From the NCBI GenBank assembly GCA_015487785.1, contig WFPC01000018.1, positions 1-64,000 on the forward strand: a stretch of DNA of 64,000 bases. Direction: 5' to 3'. Under the pieces are notes generated by a model. The model ran no database searches. It saw nothing but the letters and a program-made list of their open reading frames with translations, and was not told the origin of the DNA. This stretch comes from Gammaproteobacteria bacterium (GTDB lineage: Bacteria; Pseudomonadota; Gammaproteobacteria; S012-40). Position numbers and translations under genes: made by a program. Positions 1 through 8,180 of this stretch are shown one piece after another. Within the stretch, counting starts at the first letter, position 1, and every line of letters begins with the position of its first letter.

Positions 1-1
1 C

Positions 2-535
2 AACCTGGCCGTGCTCTACGACAGCGGTCAGGAGGTGGCGCAAAACCCCTGGGAAGCGCGAGCCTGGTATCGCAAGGCCGCCGAGCAGGGTTATGCCCCG
101 GCCCAGTTCAACCTGGCGCTGATGCTGCTCCAGGGCCAGGGTGGGCGGCGCGACCCGGAACAGGCCGCCCACTGGTACCGGCAGGCTGCCGAGCAAGGTA
201 TGGCCGATGCTCAGTTCAATCTGGCCCAACTCTACAGCGAAGGTGAACACTTACCTCGAGACTACGAGCAGGCGGTGTACTGGTATCATGCAGCAGCCCG
301 GCAAGGTCATGCGGCGGCAGCCAACAACCTGGCGGTGCGCTATGCCCTGGGTCAGGGAGTGGCGCGCAGTGACTACCAGGCCTACCTGTGGTTCAACGTG
401 GCCGCCGAACGAGGTGATGCGCGAGCGGTGCGCCATCGCGAGCGGGTGGCGCAGGAAATGAGCGCGGAGCAGATCGTGGCGGCAGGTCGTGCCTCGCGAG
501 ACGTTTTGAGGCGCCTGGAAAACGGGGGGACATAG
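2..535 (+). CDS. Sel1-like repeat protein, 3' part
   Basis: The reading frame is open at the window edge, so the N-terminus is missing. What remains is a run of about four Sel1-type repeats of roughly 36 residues, each with the A-x-x-W-Y-R-K/Q-A-A-E-Q-G and A-Q-F-N-L-A signatures (for example W-Y-R-K-A-A-E-Q-G-Y near the start and W-F-N-V-A-A-E-R-G near the end). Such alpha/alpha solenoids act as protein-binding scaffolds; the partner cannot be told here. A GTG-started small membrane gene follows after 2 nt, so the two are probably co-transcribed. Confidence 0.85.
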   Translation, partial: NLAVLYDSGQEVAQNPWEARAWYRKAAEQGYAPAQFNLALMLLQGQGGRRDPEQAAHWYRQAAEQGMADAQFNLAQLYSEGEHLPRDYEQAVYWYHAAARQGHAAAANNLAVRYALGQGVARSDYQAYLWFNVAAERGDARAVRHRERVAQEMSAEQIVAAGRASRDVLRRLENGGT

Positions 536-537
536 CC

Positions 538-702
538 GTGCAGCGTTATCTCTTTCTCGCCTTGTTCCTGGCGGTGCTGTTGTTTTGGCTGGGCCGGCGA
601 AGCCGTCGGCAGCAACCGGTGCTGGCGGTGGCGGCCAATACCGCCGCGGTGATCCTGCTGTTGTTGGTCATCGGTGGTTTCTTCGGTCTCATCGGGGCTT
701 GA
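538..702 (+). CDS. Small two-TM membrane protein (54 aa)
   Basis: This short gene starts at GTG 538, preceded by a clear GGGGGGA ribosome binding site at 525-530. It encodes 54 residues: one hydrophobic helix (about residues 4-18), a basic loop with G-R-R-S-R-R-Q-Q, and a second helix (about 27-52) rich in Leu, Ile and Gly. The basic loop suggests that the loop faces the cytoplasm. It lies directly behind the Sel1 gene. I recognise no family. Confidence 0.55.
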   Translation: MQRYLFLALFLAVLLFWLGRRSRRQQPVLAVAANTAAVILLLLVIGGFFGLIGA

Positions 703-721
703 GGCTTATCGTGTCGCCGGG

Positions 722-1483
722 TCAATAACCGGACTCGTCGGCATTCAGCAGCAACCAGGTCAGGGCGACAGCCACGGCCGGCGGGGTGATCAGTGCCGCT
801 CGCGGCGCGGCCAGGCGCAGGGGCAGCAGGGCCAGCAGCAGGAGCAGGCTGGGGCCGGCGGGCAGCTCGGCGTAGAGCCAGGCATGGACCAGCAGGATGA
901 GCAGTATCAGGCCGAGCAGGCCAGCAGGCGCCGGACCAAACCGTGCCAGGAACGGGCGGGGGCGCCACTCGGCTATGGCAAAGGGTATGCCCAGGCTGGC
1001 CAGTGCCGCGGCCAGTTGTCCCAGCAGCAGGCTGCCATCCAGGGCGGTGGCCAGGGCCAGGCCACCGGCAGTCAGGGAGAGCACGCTGGCCGGGCGTCGC
1101 TGCTTCACCGGGACGCTGGCGATGCCCGCGATGGCGGCGACGAGCAGGCCACCGAGAGTGAAGACATCGGTGCCGTGGCGGAGCACGGGCCAGGCCAGTG
1201 ACAGCAAGCCGAAGACCAGCACTGCGACATGAGCCAGGGTGCCCAGGCGGGTATGCTGCTTGCCGGCCAGGCCGGCGAGCACGGCGGCCAGGGCTATTGC
1301 CGGCAACCCGTCCAGGGCTTCGGTGGGTGGCCAATGCAGGCCCCGCAACCAAGAAAAGGATACCAGCCAGGTGATCAGCAGGCTGGGGCCCAGCCAAAGG
1401 GAATGCTTGCGGCACAGGATGCCCGCCAGCAGGCCCAGCAGCACCGGCAGGATCAGGCTGGGGAGTAACAATTCCGTTGACAT
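722..1483 (-). CDS. Polytopic membrane protein of unknown function
   Basis: The protein has 253 residues and is almost entirely hydrophobic, with about eight predicted helices separated by short loops. I chose ATG 1483 because CAGGAGGTG lies just upstream; earlier codons in the frame lack a ribosome binding site. No catalytic motif is evident. It is convergent with the small membrane gene ending at 702. It could be a transporter-like or regulatory membrane protein, but nothing specific can be said. Confidence 0.6.
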   Translation of the reverse strand: MSTELLLPSLILPVLLGLLAGILCRKHSLWLGPSLLITWLVSFSWLRGLHWPPTEALDGLPAIALAAVLAGLAGKQHTRLGTLAHVAVLVFGLLSLAWPVLRHGTDVFTLGGLLVAAIAGIASVPVKQRRPASVLSLTAGGLALATALDGSLLLGQLAAALASLGIPFAIAEWRPRPFLARFGPAPAGLLGLILLILLVHAWLYAELPAGPSLLLLLALLPLRLAAPRAALITPPAVAVALTWLLLNADESGY

Positions 1484-1536
1484 GTATTCACCTCCTGGTT
1501 GGTGAGCGCCCACATTTGAGTGGGCGCTACAAGTCA

Positions 1537-2112
1537 CTATTGTTTGATGCCTTCCACTTCCAGGGTAATGACCACTTCGTCACCAATGCCGCCGAGCATG
1601 TAGTTCATGCCGAAATCGCTGCGCTTGATGGTGGTGGTGGCGGTATAACCGGCGCGATAACCCCCCCAGGGGTCCTTGCCCGCGCCCACGGGACTGATCT
1701 TCAGGCTGACCGGGCGTTTCTGGCCGTGCAGGCTGAGGCTGCCCTCGGCGGCCACCGGCTCCCCGTTTTGGTCGAAGCGCACCTGGTGGGAAACGAAGTG
1801 CATTTGCGGAAATTGCCGGGCATTGAAGAAGTCCGGGCTGCGCAAGTGTTTGTCGCGTTTTTTGTGGTTGGTGTCCACGCTGTCGGTGTCGATGCGGATG
1901 TCGATCCTGCCCTGGCCAGGTTGTAGCACGAATTCGCCTTCGAAGCGGTTGAAACGGCCCACCAGCCGACTGGTATTGAGATGGCCCACGGTGAACAGGA
2001 TGCTGGTGTGGGCCGGGTCGATCCGGTACCGGCCGGGCTCGGCGGCGGCTTGGGCCTGGGTGGTGGCGAGTGCCAGGATGGCAGTGGTGAGGATGCGATT
2101 CATAGGCTTCAT
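1537..2112 (-). CDS. YceI-family periplasmic lipid-binding protein
   Basis: The 191-residue protein starts at ATG 2112 behind AAGGAG. Residues 1-23 form a signal peptide ending A-Q-A-A-A. The mature part shows the YceI lipocalin-like signature: Y-R-I-D-P-A-H-T-S-I-L-F near its start, then V-D-T-N-H-K-K-R-D-K-H-L-R-S-P-D-F-F, and a closing K-R-S-D-F-G-M-N-Y. The family binds polyisoprenoids or amphiphiles in a beta-barrel pocket, and members are periplasmic or secreted. Upstream lies a MarR-type regulator on the same strand whose promoter dyad resembles a motif in the yceI leader, so MarR control is likely. Confidence 0.9.
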   Translation of the reverse strand: MKPMNRILTTAILALATTQAQAAAEPGRYRIDPAHTSILFTVGHLNTSRLVGRFNRFEGEFVLQPGQGRIDIRIDTDSVDTNHKKRDKHLRSPDFFNARQFPQMHFVSHQVRFDQNGEPVAAEGSLSLHGQKRPVSLKISPVGAGKDPWGGYRAGYTATTTIKRSDFGMNYMLGGIGDEVVITLEVEGIKQ

Positions 2113-2132
2113 TTGTTTCTCCTTCTTCGTAC

Positions 2133-2148
2133 AGTACTTGTTAGAACA
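2133..2148. promoter_or_regulatory. Candidate MarR operator upstream of yceI
   Basis: Read on the minus strand, this 16-base stretch (TGTTCTAACAAGTACT) matches the left 16 bases of the core dyad before the MarR gene (AGTTCTAATACGAACT) at 12 of 16 positions. It sits about 20 nt upstream of the yceI start codon. The match suggests one regulator acting at both promoters. This is inference from similarity alone. Confidence 0.45.
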
Positions 2149-2188
2149 ATTAGGCCGGGGCAAACAACCCCGGCGGGCTGGTTTGCGC

Positions 2189-2653
2189 TCAAAAAAAATG
2201 ATTGCGCAGGCCGCGCAGAAGCCGGCGCAACTGGGTTTGTTGTTCGCTATCGAGGCGTTCGAAGCTGGTGGAGAGATAACGGATGTGCTCGGGGAATACC
2301 TTTTCGAACAGCCTTTGTCCCTGCTCGGTGAGCTGGATCAAAGTGGAACGGCGGTCCTGGCCGGAGTTGACGCGCCGCACCAGGCCCTTGGCCTCCAGCC
2401 GGTCGATGATCCCGGTGAGGGTGCCTTTGGTGATCAGGGTTTCCTGGCCCAGCATCTTGAAGTTCATGCCCTCGGTATTGCCCAGGGTGGCGATCACGTC
2501 GAATTGCGAGGGAGTCAGGCCCAGGCTCTTGATATGGCGCGCCGAGTGCCTGGAGAAGGCCTGATAGCAGCGCACCAGCTCCTGCATCAGTGGCAGCCAG
2601 GCTTCCTTGCGGGCCTGTTCCGAGGTGTATTCTTGAGCGTTTCGATGTGTCAT
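2189..2653 (-). CDS. MarR-family transcriptional regulator
   Basis: The 154-residue winged-helix regulator has the expected layout: an N-terminal dimerisation helix, a helix-turn-helix around L-T-P-S-Q-F-D-V-I-A-T-L, and the wing with D-R-R-S-T-L-I-Q-L-T-E-Q-G (the diagnostic D-x-R motif). MarR proteins bind palindromes and are released by small ligands. A good inverted repeat lies immediately upstream, consistent with autoregulation, and a related sequence precedes yceI. The ligand cannot be read from sequence. Confidence 0.93.
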   Translation of the reverse strand: MTHRNAQEYTSEQARKEAWLPLMQELVRCYQAFSRHSARHIKSLGLTPSQFDVIATLGNTEGMNFKMLGQETLITKGTLTGIIDRLEAKGLVRRVNSGQDRRSTLIQLTEQGQRLFEKVFPEHIRYLSTSFERLDSEQQTQLRRLLRGLRNHFF

Positions 2654-2662
2654 GGGGGTAAT

Positions 2663-2682
2663 ATAGTTCTAATACGAACTAT
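2663..2682. promoter_or_regulatory. Inverted repeat, candidate MarR autoregulatory operator
   Basis: ATAGTTC-N6-GAACTAT is a perfect 7+7 dyad 10 nt upstream of the MarR start codon. The position and size fit a MarR-family operator overlapping the promoter. Confidence 0.6.
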
Positions 2683-2716
2683 TGTCAATGAATTTTCCCT
2701 TCATCTCGTTGGCTGT

Positions 2717-3430
2717 TCAGGCCATGACAGCGGGTTCTTGCTGTTCCACCAGCATGCACACTGGGTGTGCGTCGTTTCCGGGGTTTGCTTGTTCCCACCA
2801 CCAGCGGCCGCCACGAATGTTGTGTCCCGTGGCCACGGGGCGGATACAGGGTTGGCAACCCACCAGCGGGTAACCCTGGTCGTGCAGGTCGTTGTAGGGC
2901 AGGTCGTGTTCGAAGATGTAGGCCCAGATGTCGCCATGGCTCCAGTGCCGCAGGGGGTGAAACTTGACCAAGGCATGCTTGTGGTCCCATTCGCTGGCGG
3001 GCAGGTGGGCCTGGCCCAGGGCGGGTTGCCGGCGCAGGGTGGTGAGCCAGGCATCCTTGCCGGCCAGGGCGCGGGCCAGGGGTTCCAGCTTGCGTACCTG
3101 GCAACAGTGTTTGCGGGCGGTGATGCTTTGGCGAAACCCTGTTTCACCCCAGCGCTGGGCGTGTTTACTCAGGGCCCGGGTCTGCGGCCGATAGCGCTGG
3201 ATGGGCTTGCCGTAGAGGTGCTCCACCTCGTCCAGCAGTTGCAGGCTGGCCCGGGGCAGCCTGCCGGTGTCGAGCACGAAGATAGTACTGGTTTCCAGAT
3301 GGCGCTGGAGGAGGTCCAGCAGCACCGAGTCTTCGGCGGCGAAACCGAAGCAATAGGCCGCTTGCCGGTGTCGCTGGCGGATTCGCTCCAGCAGGGCGCG
3401 GGTGGTTTCCAGAGCCTGTGCCAGGGACAT
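2717..3430 (-). CDS. cysH: Phosphoadenylyl/adenylyl-sulfate reductase, CysH family
   Basis: CysH reduces APS or PAPS to sulfite in assimilatory sulfate reduction. The 237-residue protein has the nucleotide-binding fold (S-I-T-A-R-K-H-C-C) and a Cys-Cys...Cys-x-x-Cys set (K-H-C-C-Q-V-R-K and G-C-Q-P-C-I-R-P) that ligates a [4Fe-4S] cluster, marking it as the APS-reductase subtype. R-G-G-R-W-W-W-E matches the conserved tail. The usual catalytic E-C-G-L-H motif is not present; the only cysteine after W-W-W-E lies in H-P-V-C-M-L. It is followed by an unknown gene on the same strand, only 3 nt away. Confidence 0.88.
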   Translation of the reverse strand: MSLAQALETTRALLERIRQRHRQAAYCFGFAAEDSVLLDLLQRHLETSTIFVLDTGRLPRASLQLLDEVEHLYGKPIQRYRPQTRALSKHAQRWGETGFRQSITARKHCCQVRKLEPLARALAGKDAWLTTLRRQPALGQAHLPASEWDHKHALVKFHPLRHWSHGDIWAYIFEHDLPYNDLHDQGYPLVGCQPCIRPVATGHNIRGGRWWWEQANPGNDAHPVCMLVEQQEPAVMA

Positions 3431-3433
3431 GTA

Positions 3434-4438
3434 TCAGGCGATTCCCTGGTCGGAGGGCCTGAAGGTGCCTGACTGGCGTCCGGGGTTGCGCACGCTGATG
3501 CGCAGGGTCTGGCCCTCGTCGTGTTCGGCGATGATCTCGAATCCCACCGTTCGCAGGTTGTCCTGCAAGGCCTTGCCGTTGCGGTCGGCGCGAATGCGGA
3601 AGTGGCGCACGTCGCCCTCGCGGGTGCTGCTCAGGGCCAGGCGGGCGCGCATGTAGTCCAGCGGAGGGCTTTCACGGGAGATGTCCAGCACGGTGTTATG
3701 CGGCATGTGGTAGTGGGCGGCACCGATCAGGCGCTGGCCGATGTTGTCGTGCCATTGGTCGATCTGCTCGCCGAGCCGGCGCAAGCTGTCGGCGGTGGCC
3801 ACTCTCTGTGCTCGCTTGAGCGCCGCCAGCAGCTCGTGGAACTGGCCCAGCAGCCGGGCCTGTCCGCTTACGTGCAGGGCCAGCAGGTTGGCGGCCTGCT
3901 CCAGGGTGGCGGCGGATTCGATGGCATACTTGCCCAGCAGTTCGTTGGCGCCGGCCAGCAGCTTGGCACGGTAGTCCTGCAGCAGCTCGGCGAACTGGTG
4001 CTCGCGCAGGCGCCGTTCCCGGGGGTCGGCCGGGCCGAGTGTGCGGTTGGCATCCAGGCGCCAGAGGCCGGAGTCGATCTTGTTGTCGTGCTCTTCCAGC
4101 AGCAGGGCCAGTTCGCCAGGGCCCACGGTTGTGTAGTCTTCCAGCAATTCGGTGAAAAAGGCCTGGCCCTTGCGTGCAGCCCAGGCGGCAAAATCCTCGC
4201 CGTTTAGTGCATCGCTGGCGTAGCTGTTCTGGATCCGCTGCAGGGCGGCGCGAATGCGTCCGCCGGGGATATCCGGTCCACGCACGTCCTGGCCCAGTTC
4301 CAGTCGGTAATAGGGGATCAGGGTGCCAAAGCGGTTCTTGGTGATACTGGTGAGCTGGATGTCGCCGTTGCGGGGTGCCCCGGCGGGATCATCGACCACC
4401 TGGATTCGCAGGTGGAGGGTGTCGTCGGATTGTTGCAT
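3434..4438 (-). CDS. Unrecognised cytoplasmic protein (334 aa)
   Basis: I do not recognise this protein. It is soluble, with no signal or TM segment. It has a short beta-rich N-terminus (about 1-60), a long helical middle with heptad-like Leu/Ala spacing (about 60-240) and a beta-rich C-terminal part (about 245-325) containing two short strands around R-H-F-R-I-R-A-D and T-L-R-I-S-V-R-N. The gene lies 3 nt upstream of cysH and is probably co-transcribed with it. A nucleoid-associated protein of similar length (YejK) was considered, but the sequence does not resemble it. Confidence 0.7.
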   Translation of the reverse strand: MQQSDDTLHLRIQVVDDPAGAPRNGDIQLTSITKNRFGTLIPYYRLELGQDVRGPDIPGGRIRAALQRIQNSYASDALNGEDFAAWAARKGQAFFTELLEDYTTVGPGELALLLEEHDNKIDSGLWRLDANRTLGPADPRERRLREHQFAELLQDYRAKLLAGANELLGKYAIESAATLEQAANLLALHVSGQARLLGQFHELLAALKRAQRVATADSLRRLGEQIDQWHDNIGQRLIGAAHYHMPHNTVLDISRESPPLDYMRARLALSSTREGDVRHFRIRADRNGKALQDNLRTVGFEIIAEHDEGQTLRISVRNPGRQSGTFRPSDQGIA

Positions 4439-4539
4439 GAGCCTTCTCCTGTATCGCTGGCGGGAGGCCGCCGTACAGGAAAGACTATAATCTGCGCTCT
4501 TTATATTTTGAAATAATGTTTTTTCACTTCTATATGTCT

Positions 4540-5238
4540 TTAAGGAATATATGTATCGTGTAAGCGATGCTGGCTGCTATCCAGCAGATCGTGAAAGCTG
4601 TGCAATAGCGGAAATTCACCCCGTGGACGAGGCGGTTTGCGGCTGGATGGGCGGGCGATGCTCAACAGATGGGCGATGCCATGGGTGCGGGCCGCGGCCA
4701 GCACGGCTTGGTTGTCGTCGATGAACAGGGTGCGGGTGGGATCGAAGCTTTGTTGTTGCTGCAGGCGTTGCCAGAAAGCGGGTTCTTCCTTGGGCAGGCC
4801 GAGTTCGTGGGCACAGACGATATGATGGAACTGCCGGCCCAGGCCGGTATGCGCCAGCTTGAGCTGCAAGGCCTTGCCATGGGCATTGGTGACCAGCCAG
4901 AGTGATTTTTTCGCCCGCCCGGCGGCGCGCAGGAAATCCAGCACACCGTCATGAATGGCGATGAGCTGGCGCACTTCCTGTTTCAACGCCGGAATGTCCA
5001 GCGCCAGCTCGCGGCTCCAGTAATCCAGGCAGTACCAGTCCAGTGAACCCTGTTTAGCCGCGAAACGGGGCATGAGTAGTTGCTTGGCGTCCTGCAGGTC
5101 GAGCCCGTGTCGCTCGGCATAGCGCTGGGGCAGGTGCTCCTGCCAGAAGTAGTCGTCGAAATGCAGATCCAGCAGGGTGCCGTCCATGTCGAGCAGCACC
5201 GTGTCGATAGTGTGCCAGCGCAGGTGGATTCCACTCAC
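4540..5238 (-). CDS. yrfG: GMP/IMP nucleotidase, HAD superfamily (YrfG-like)
   Basis: The protein is a haloacid-dehalogenase hydrolase of 232 residues. Motif I is L-L-D-M-D-G-T-L-L-D-L, motif II is V-T-N-A, and motif III/IV is L-F-I-D-D-N-Q-A-V-L. The W-H-T-I-D-T-V-L-L-D-M-D-G-T-L-L start and L-G-L-P-K-E-E-P-A-F-W region match the YrfG group, which dephosphorylates GMP and IMP. The frame stays open to 5514, but that extension overlaps the divergent thiD gene, so I place the start at GTG 5238 (GGAG eight bases upstream); GTG 5244 is the alternative. Confidence 0.82.
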   Translation of the reverse strand: MSGIHLRWHTIDTVLLDMDGTLLDLHFDDYFWQEHLPQRYAERHGLDLQDAKQLLMPRFAAKQGSLDWYCLDYWSRELALDIPALKQEVRQLIAIHDGVLDFLRAAGRAKKSLWLVTNAHGKALQLKLAHTGLGRQFHHIVCAHELGLPKEEPAFWQRLQQQQSFDPTRTLFIDDNQAVLAAARTHGIAHLLSIARPSSRKPPRPRGEFPLLHSFHDLLDSSQHRLHDTYIP

Positions 5239-5318
5239 GTTCACAGCTCCGTCGGGGGATGGCTTATTGTGCCAGCGGGGGGCGGGTTTGTCCCGGCGGG
5301 ATGTCCAATATATTAAGG

Positions 5319-5324
5319 TATAAT
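5319..5324 (+). promoter_or_regulatory. -10 element for thiD operon
   Basis: A perfect TATAAT hexamer lies 53 nt upstream of the thiD ATG in an otherwise GC-rich divergent intergenic region. No good -35 hexamer lies at 17 nt, so the assignment rests on the -10 alone. Confidence 0.4.
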
Positions 5325-5377
5325 CGGGACGGTATCCATGGCCGGGCCGCGCGTGGCGCCGGGAAAGAGAGGACGCA

Positions 5378-6193
5378 ATGAACGAACAAGCCGAGATTCC
5401 CATCGTGATGTGTTTTTCCGGCACCGATCCCACCGGAGGCGCGGGTATCCAGGCGGATATCGAGGCCTTGGCCAGCATGGGCTGCCAGGCCGCGCCGGTG
5501 GTGACAGCGGTCACCGCCCAGGACAGCCAGGACGTGATCAGCTATTCCCCCTGTGATCTCACCATGGTGACCGAGCAGGCCCGGGCGGTGCTGGAGGATA
5601 TGCCGGTGGTGGGGTTCAAGATCGGGCTGCTGGGTAGTGTTGAAGTGGCCGAGGCGGTACACACCATTGTGCGCGACTATCCCGGTCTGCCGGTGGTGAC
5701 CGATCCGGTGCTCACTTCCGGAGCGGGTACCGAGCTCGGTGATGCCGAATTGCAGCAGGCTATCTGCGAGCTGCTGATTCCGCAGACCACCGTGCTCACC
5801 CCGAACAGTCGCGAGGCACGCATGCTGGCCCACGAGGCCGATACGCTGGATGCCTGTGCCCATGAACTGCTGGACATGGGTTGCGAATACGTGTTGATTA
5901 CCGGCAGCCACGAACATACCCCCCAGGTGGTCAATACCCTCTATACCCACCAACGCCAATTGGACAGCTTTGCCTGGGAACGCCTGCCGCACAGCTATCA
6001 TGGTTCGGGTTGTACCCTGGCTGCGGCTCTTGCCGGGTTGTTGGCGCAAGGGGTGGATCCCCTGGCGGCGGCCTATGAGGCCCAGCAATACACTTGGCAG
6101 GCTCTGAGGCACGGCCGGCGCCCGGGCATGGGGCAATATCTACCCGATCGCCTGTTTTGGGCCCATGGTGACGAGGAACCCGGTGGAACCTGA
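5378..6193 (+). CDS. thiD: Hydroxymethylpyrimidine/phosphomethylpyrimidine kinase
   Basis: ThiD phosphorylates HMP and HMP-P in thiamine synthesis. The 271-residue ribokinase-fold protein shows S-G-T-D-P-T-G-G-A-G-I-Q-A-D at the N-terminus (substrate site), V-V-T-D-P-V-L-T-S-G-A-G in the middle, L-T-P-N-S-R-E-A, and the C-terminal anion hole H-G-S-G-C-T-L-A-A-A. The start at ATG 5378 has GAGAGGA upstream. It overlaps thiE by 11 nt and heads a thiD-thiE-hemL run. The T-G-S-H-E-H-T-P-Q insert differs a little from E. coli ThiD but does not change the call. Confidence 0.92.
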   Translation: MNEQAEIPIVMCFSGTDPTGGAGIQADIEALASMGCQAAPVVTAVTAQDSQDVISYSPCDLTMVTEQARAVLEDMPVVGFKIGLLGSVEVAEAVHTIVRDYPGLPVVTDPVLTSGAGTELGDAELQQAICELLIPQTTVLTPNSREARMLAHEADTLDACAHELLDMGCEYVLITGSHEHTPQVVNTLYTHQRQLDSFAWERLPHSYHGSGCTLAAALAGLLAQGVDPLAAAYEAQQYTWQALRHGRRPGMGQYLPDRLFWAHGDEEPGGT

Positions 6194-6833
6194 GCTGCGC
6201 GGGCTCTATGCCATCACACCCTGGCCGCTTGCCGAGCAGCAAGTGCTGCAACTGGCCGAGCAGGCCCTACGCGGGGGCGCCGCGGTGCTGCAGTTGCGTG
6301 ACAAGAGCGACGATGCGCCACGGCGTTTGCGTTTGGCCCGGGCCTTGCGAGAGGCCTGCCAGCGTCACCGGGCTTTGTTCATTGTCAACGACGACCTGGC
6401 CCTGGCCCAGGCGGTGGGCGCCGACGGGGTGCACCTGGGGCGTGATGATACGGATCTGGCGCAGGCCCGCGCGCAGGCCCCGGAGTTGATCATCGGTGTG
6501 TCCTGCTATGCCAGCCTGGAGCGGGCCGAGCGCGCCCAGGCCCTGGGCGCGGACTACGTGGCCTTCGGGCGTTTCTTTGCCTCGCGCAGCAAGCCCGAGG
6601 CCAGCCCCGCGCCGCTGGAGGTGTTGCGCCAAGCACGGGAAAGGCTGTTCCTACCGGTGGTGGCCATTGGTGGCATCACCCTGGACAATGCGCCGCGCCT
6701 GCTGGCGGCTGGAGCCCAGGCACTGGCGGTGATCGACGGCCTGTTCGGACAGGTGGACGTGGAGGCCAGCGCGCGTCGGTTTGCCGGCCTGTTTGCCCGA
6801 GGTGATATACTGGCACCGTTTCAGATTGATTGA
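6183..6833 (+). CDS. thiE: Thiamine-phosphate synthase
   Basis: ThiE joins HMP-PP and thiazole phosphate to form thiamine phosphate. The TIM-barrel protein shows [37 protein letters not shown] and a C-terminal [13 protein letters not shown] prefer GTG 6183 because GAGGAA lies just upstream and the protein length (216) fits the family; ATG 6165 in the same frame lacks a ribosome binding site. The gene overlaps thiD by 11 nt and ends 13 nt before hemL. Confidence 0.92.
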   Translation: MEPELRGLYAITPWPLAEQQVLQLAEQALRGGAAVLQLRDKSDDAPRRLRLARALREACQRHRALFIVNDDLALAQAVGADGVHLGRDDTDLAQARAQAPELIIGVSCYASLERAERAQALGADYVAFGRFFASRSKPEASPAPLEVLRQARERLFLPVVAIGGITLDNAPRLLAAGAQALAVIDGLFGQVDVEASARRFAGLFARGDILAPFQID

Positions 6834-6846
6834 GAAAGGAGATTTC

Positions 6847-8127
6847 ATGTCGCGTTCACACGACCTTTTCGTCGAGGCCCAAAAGTACATTCCCGGCGGT
6901 GTCAATTCGCCGGTACGTGCTTTCCGTGGGGTTGGCGGTGACCCGGTGTTCTTCCAGCGGGGCGAAGGGGCCTATCTGTTCGACGAGGATGGCCGGCGTT
7001 ATATCGATTACGTGGCGTCCTGGGGACCGATGATCGCCGGGCATGCCCATCCCAAGGTGATCGCGGCGGTGAAGCAGACCCTGGATCGGGGGCTGGGCTT
7101 TGGCGCGCCCACCGAGATCGAGACCGAAATGGCGCGCAAGGTGTGCGAATTGGTGCCCTCTATAGAAATGGTGCGCATGGTCAGTTCTGGCACCGAGGCT
7201 ACCATGAGTGCTATTCGTCTGGCGCGTGGGTATACCGGGCGTGACAAGATCGTCAAATTCGAGGGCTGTTACCATGGCCATTCCGATTCCCTGCTGGTCA
7301 AGGCCGGCTCGGGAGCACTCACCCTGGGCGTGCCCACCTCACCGGGGGTGCCGGCCGCCCTGGCCGAACATACCATGACCCTGGACTACAACGACCTGGA
7401 GCAGGTCGAGGCGGCCTTCAACGTCGCCGGTGACCAGATCGCCTGCGTCATCGTGGAGCCGGTGGCTGGCAACATGAACTGCGTGCCGCCCGAGCCGGGT
7501 TTTCTCGAGGGTTTGCGCCGGCTCTGTGACACTCATGGCAGTGTGCTCATCTTCGACGAAGTGATGACCGGTTTCCGCGTGGCCCTGGGTGGTGCCCAGG
7601 CCCATTACGGAGTGACGCCGGATCTCACCACTCTGGGCAAGGTCATCGGTGGCGGCCTGCCGGTGGGTGCCTTCGGGGGCAGGCGGGCCATCATGGAATA
7701 CATTGCACCGCTGGGACCGGTGTACCAGGCCGGCACCCTGTCGGGTAACCCGGTTTCCATGGCGGCGGGCCTGGCTACCCTGGAACTGGCTTGTGAGCCG
7801 GGTTTCCATGCCGGACTGGAGGCCCGGGCCGCGGCGCTGTGCCAGGGGCTGCGCGAGCGTGCCACGGCGGCGGGTATCGCGTTGACCACCAACCAGGTGG
7901 GTGGCATGTTCGGGGTGTTCTTCACCGATGAGCCCAAGGTGAGCCGCTACAGCCAGGTCACCGCCTGTGACGGCGAACGCTTCAAAAGATTCTTCCATGG
8001 CATGCTGGAACAGGGTGTCTACCTGGCGCCCTCGGCCTTCGAGGCCGGTTTCGTCTCCAGCGCCCATGGCGATGACGACATCGAGGCCACCCTGGCGGCG
8101 GCCGAGGCGGTGTTCGCCACGCTGTAA
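6847..8127 (+). CDS. hemL: Glutamate-1-semialdehyde 2,1-aminomutase
   Basis: HemL is the PLP enzyme that forms 5-aminolevulinate from glutamate semialdehyde in the C5 haem pathway. The 426-residue protein begins at ATG 6847 behind AAAGGAG. It shows [28 protein letters not shown], the aspartate motif [11 protein letters not shown] and the PLP lysine in [12 protein letters not shown]. The gene follows thiE by 13 nt. Haem supply fits the cytochrome-rich content of the window, although the thi-hemL arrangement is common in gammaproteobacteria. Confidence 0.95.
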   Translation: MSRSHDLFVEAQKYIPGGVNSPVRAFRGVGGDPVFFQRGEGAYLFDEDGRRYIDYVASWGPMIAGHAHPKVIAAVKQTLDRGLGFGAPTEIETEMARKVCELVPSIEMVRMVSSGTEATMSAIRLARGYTGRDKIVKFEGCYHGHSDSLLVKAGSGALTLGVPTSPGVPAALAEHTMTLDYNDLEQVEAAFNVAGDQIACVIVEPVAGNMNCVPPEPGFLEGLRRLCDTHGSVLIFDEVMTGFRVALGGAQAHYGVTPDLTTLGKVIGGGLPVGAFGGRRAIMEYIAPLGPVYQAGTLSGNPVSMAAGLATLELACEPGFHAGLEARAAALCQGLRERATAAGIALTTNQVGGMFGVFFTDEPKVSRYSQVTACDGERFKRFFHGMLEQGVYLAPSAFEAGFVSSAHGDDDIEATLAAAEAVFATL

Positions 8128-8180
8128 ATTTCCGGGGCTCCGCTGCTCGGGCGGGGTCCCTGTTTCCATCGCGAGGCGGT

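Noticed and set aside
1676-3472. A 598-residue plus-strand frame opposite yceI, marR and cysH
   Set aside because: The three minus-strand genes have strong family motifs; the plus frame has none.
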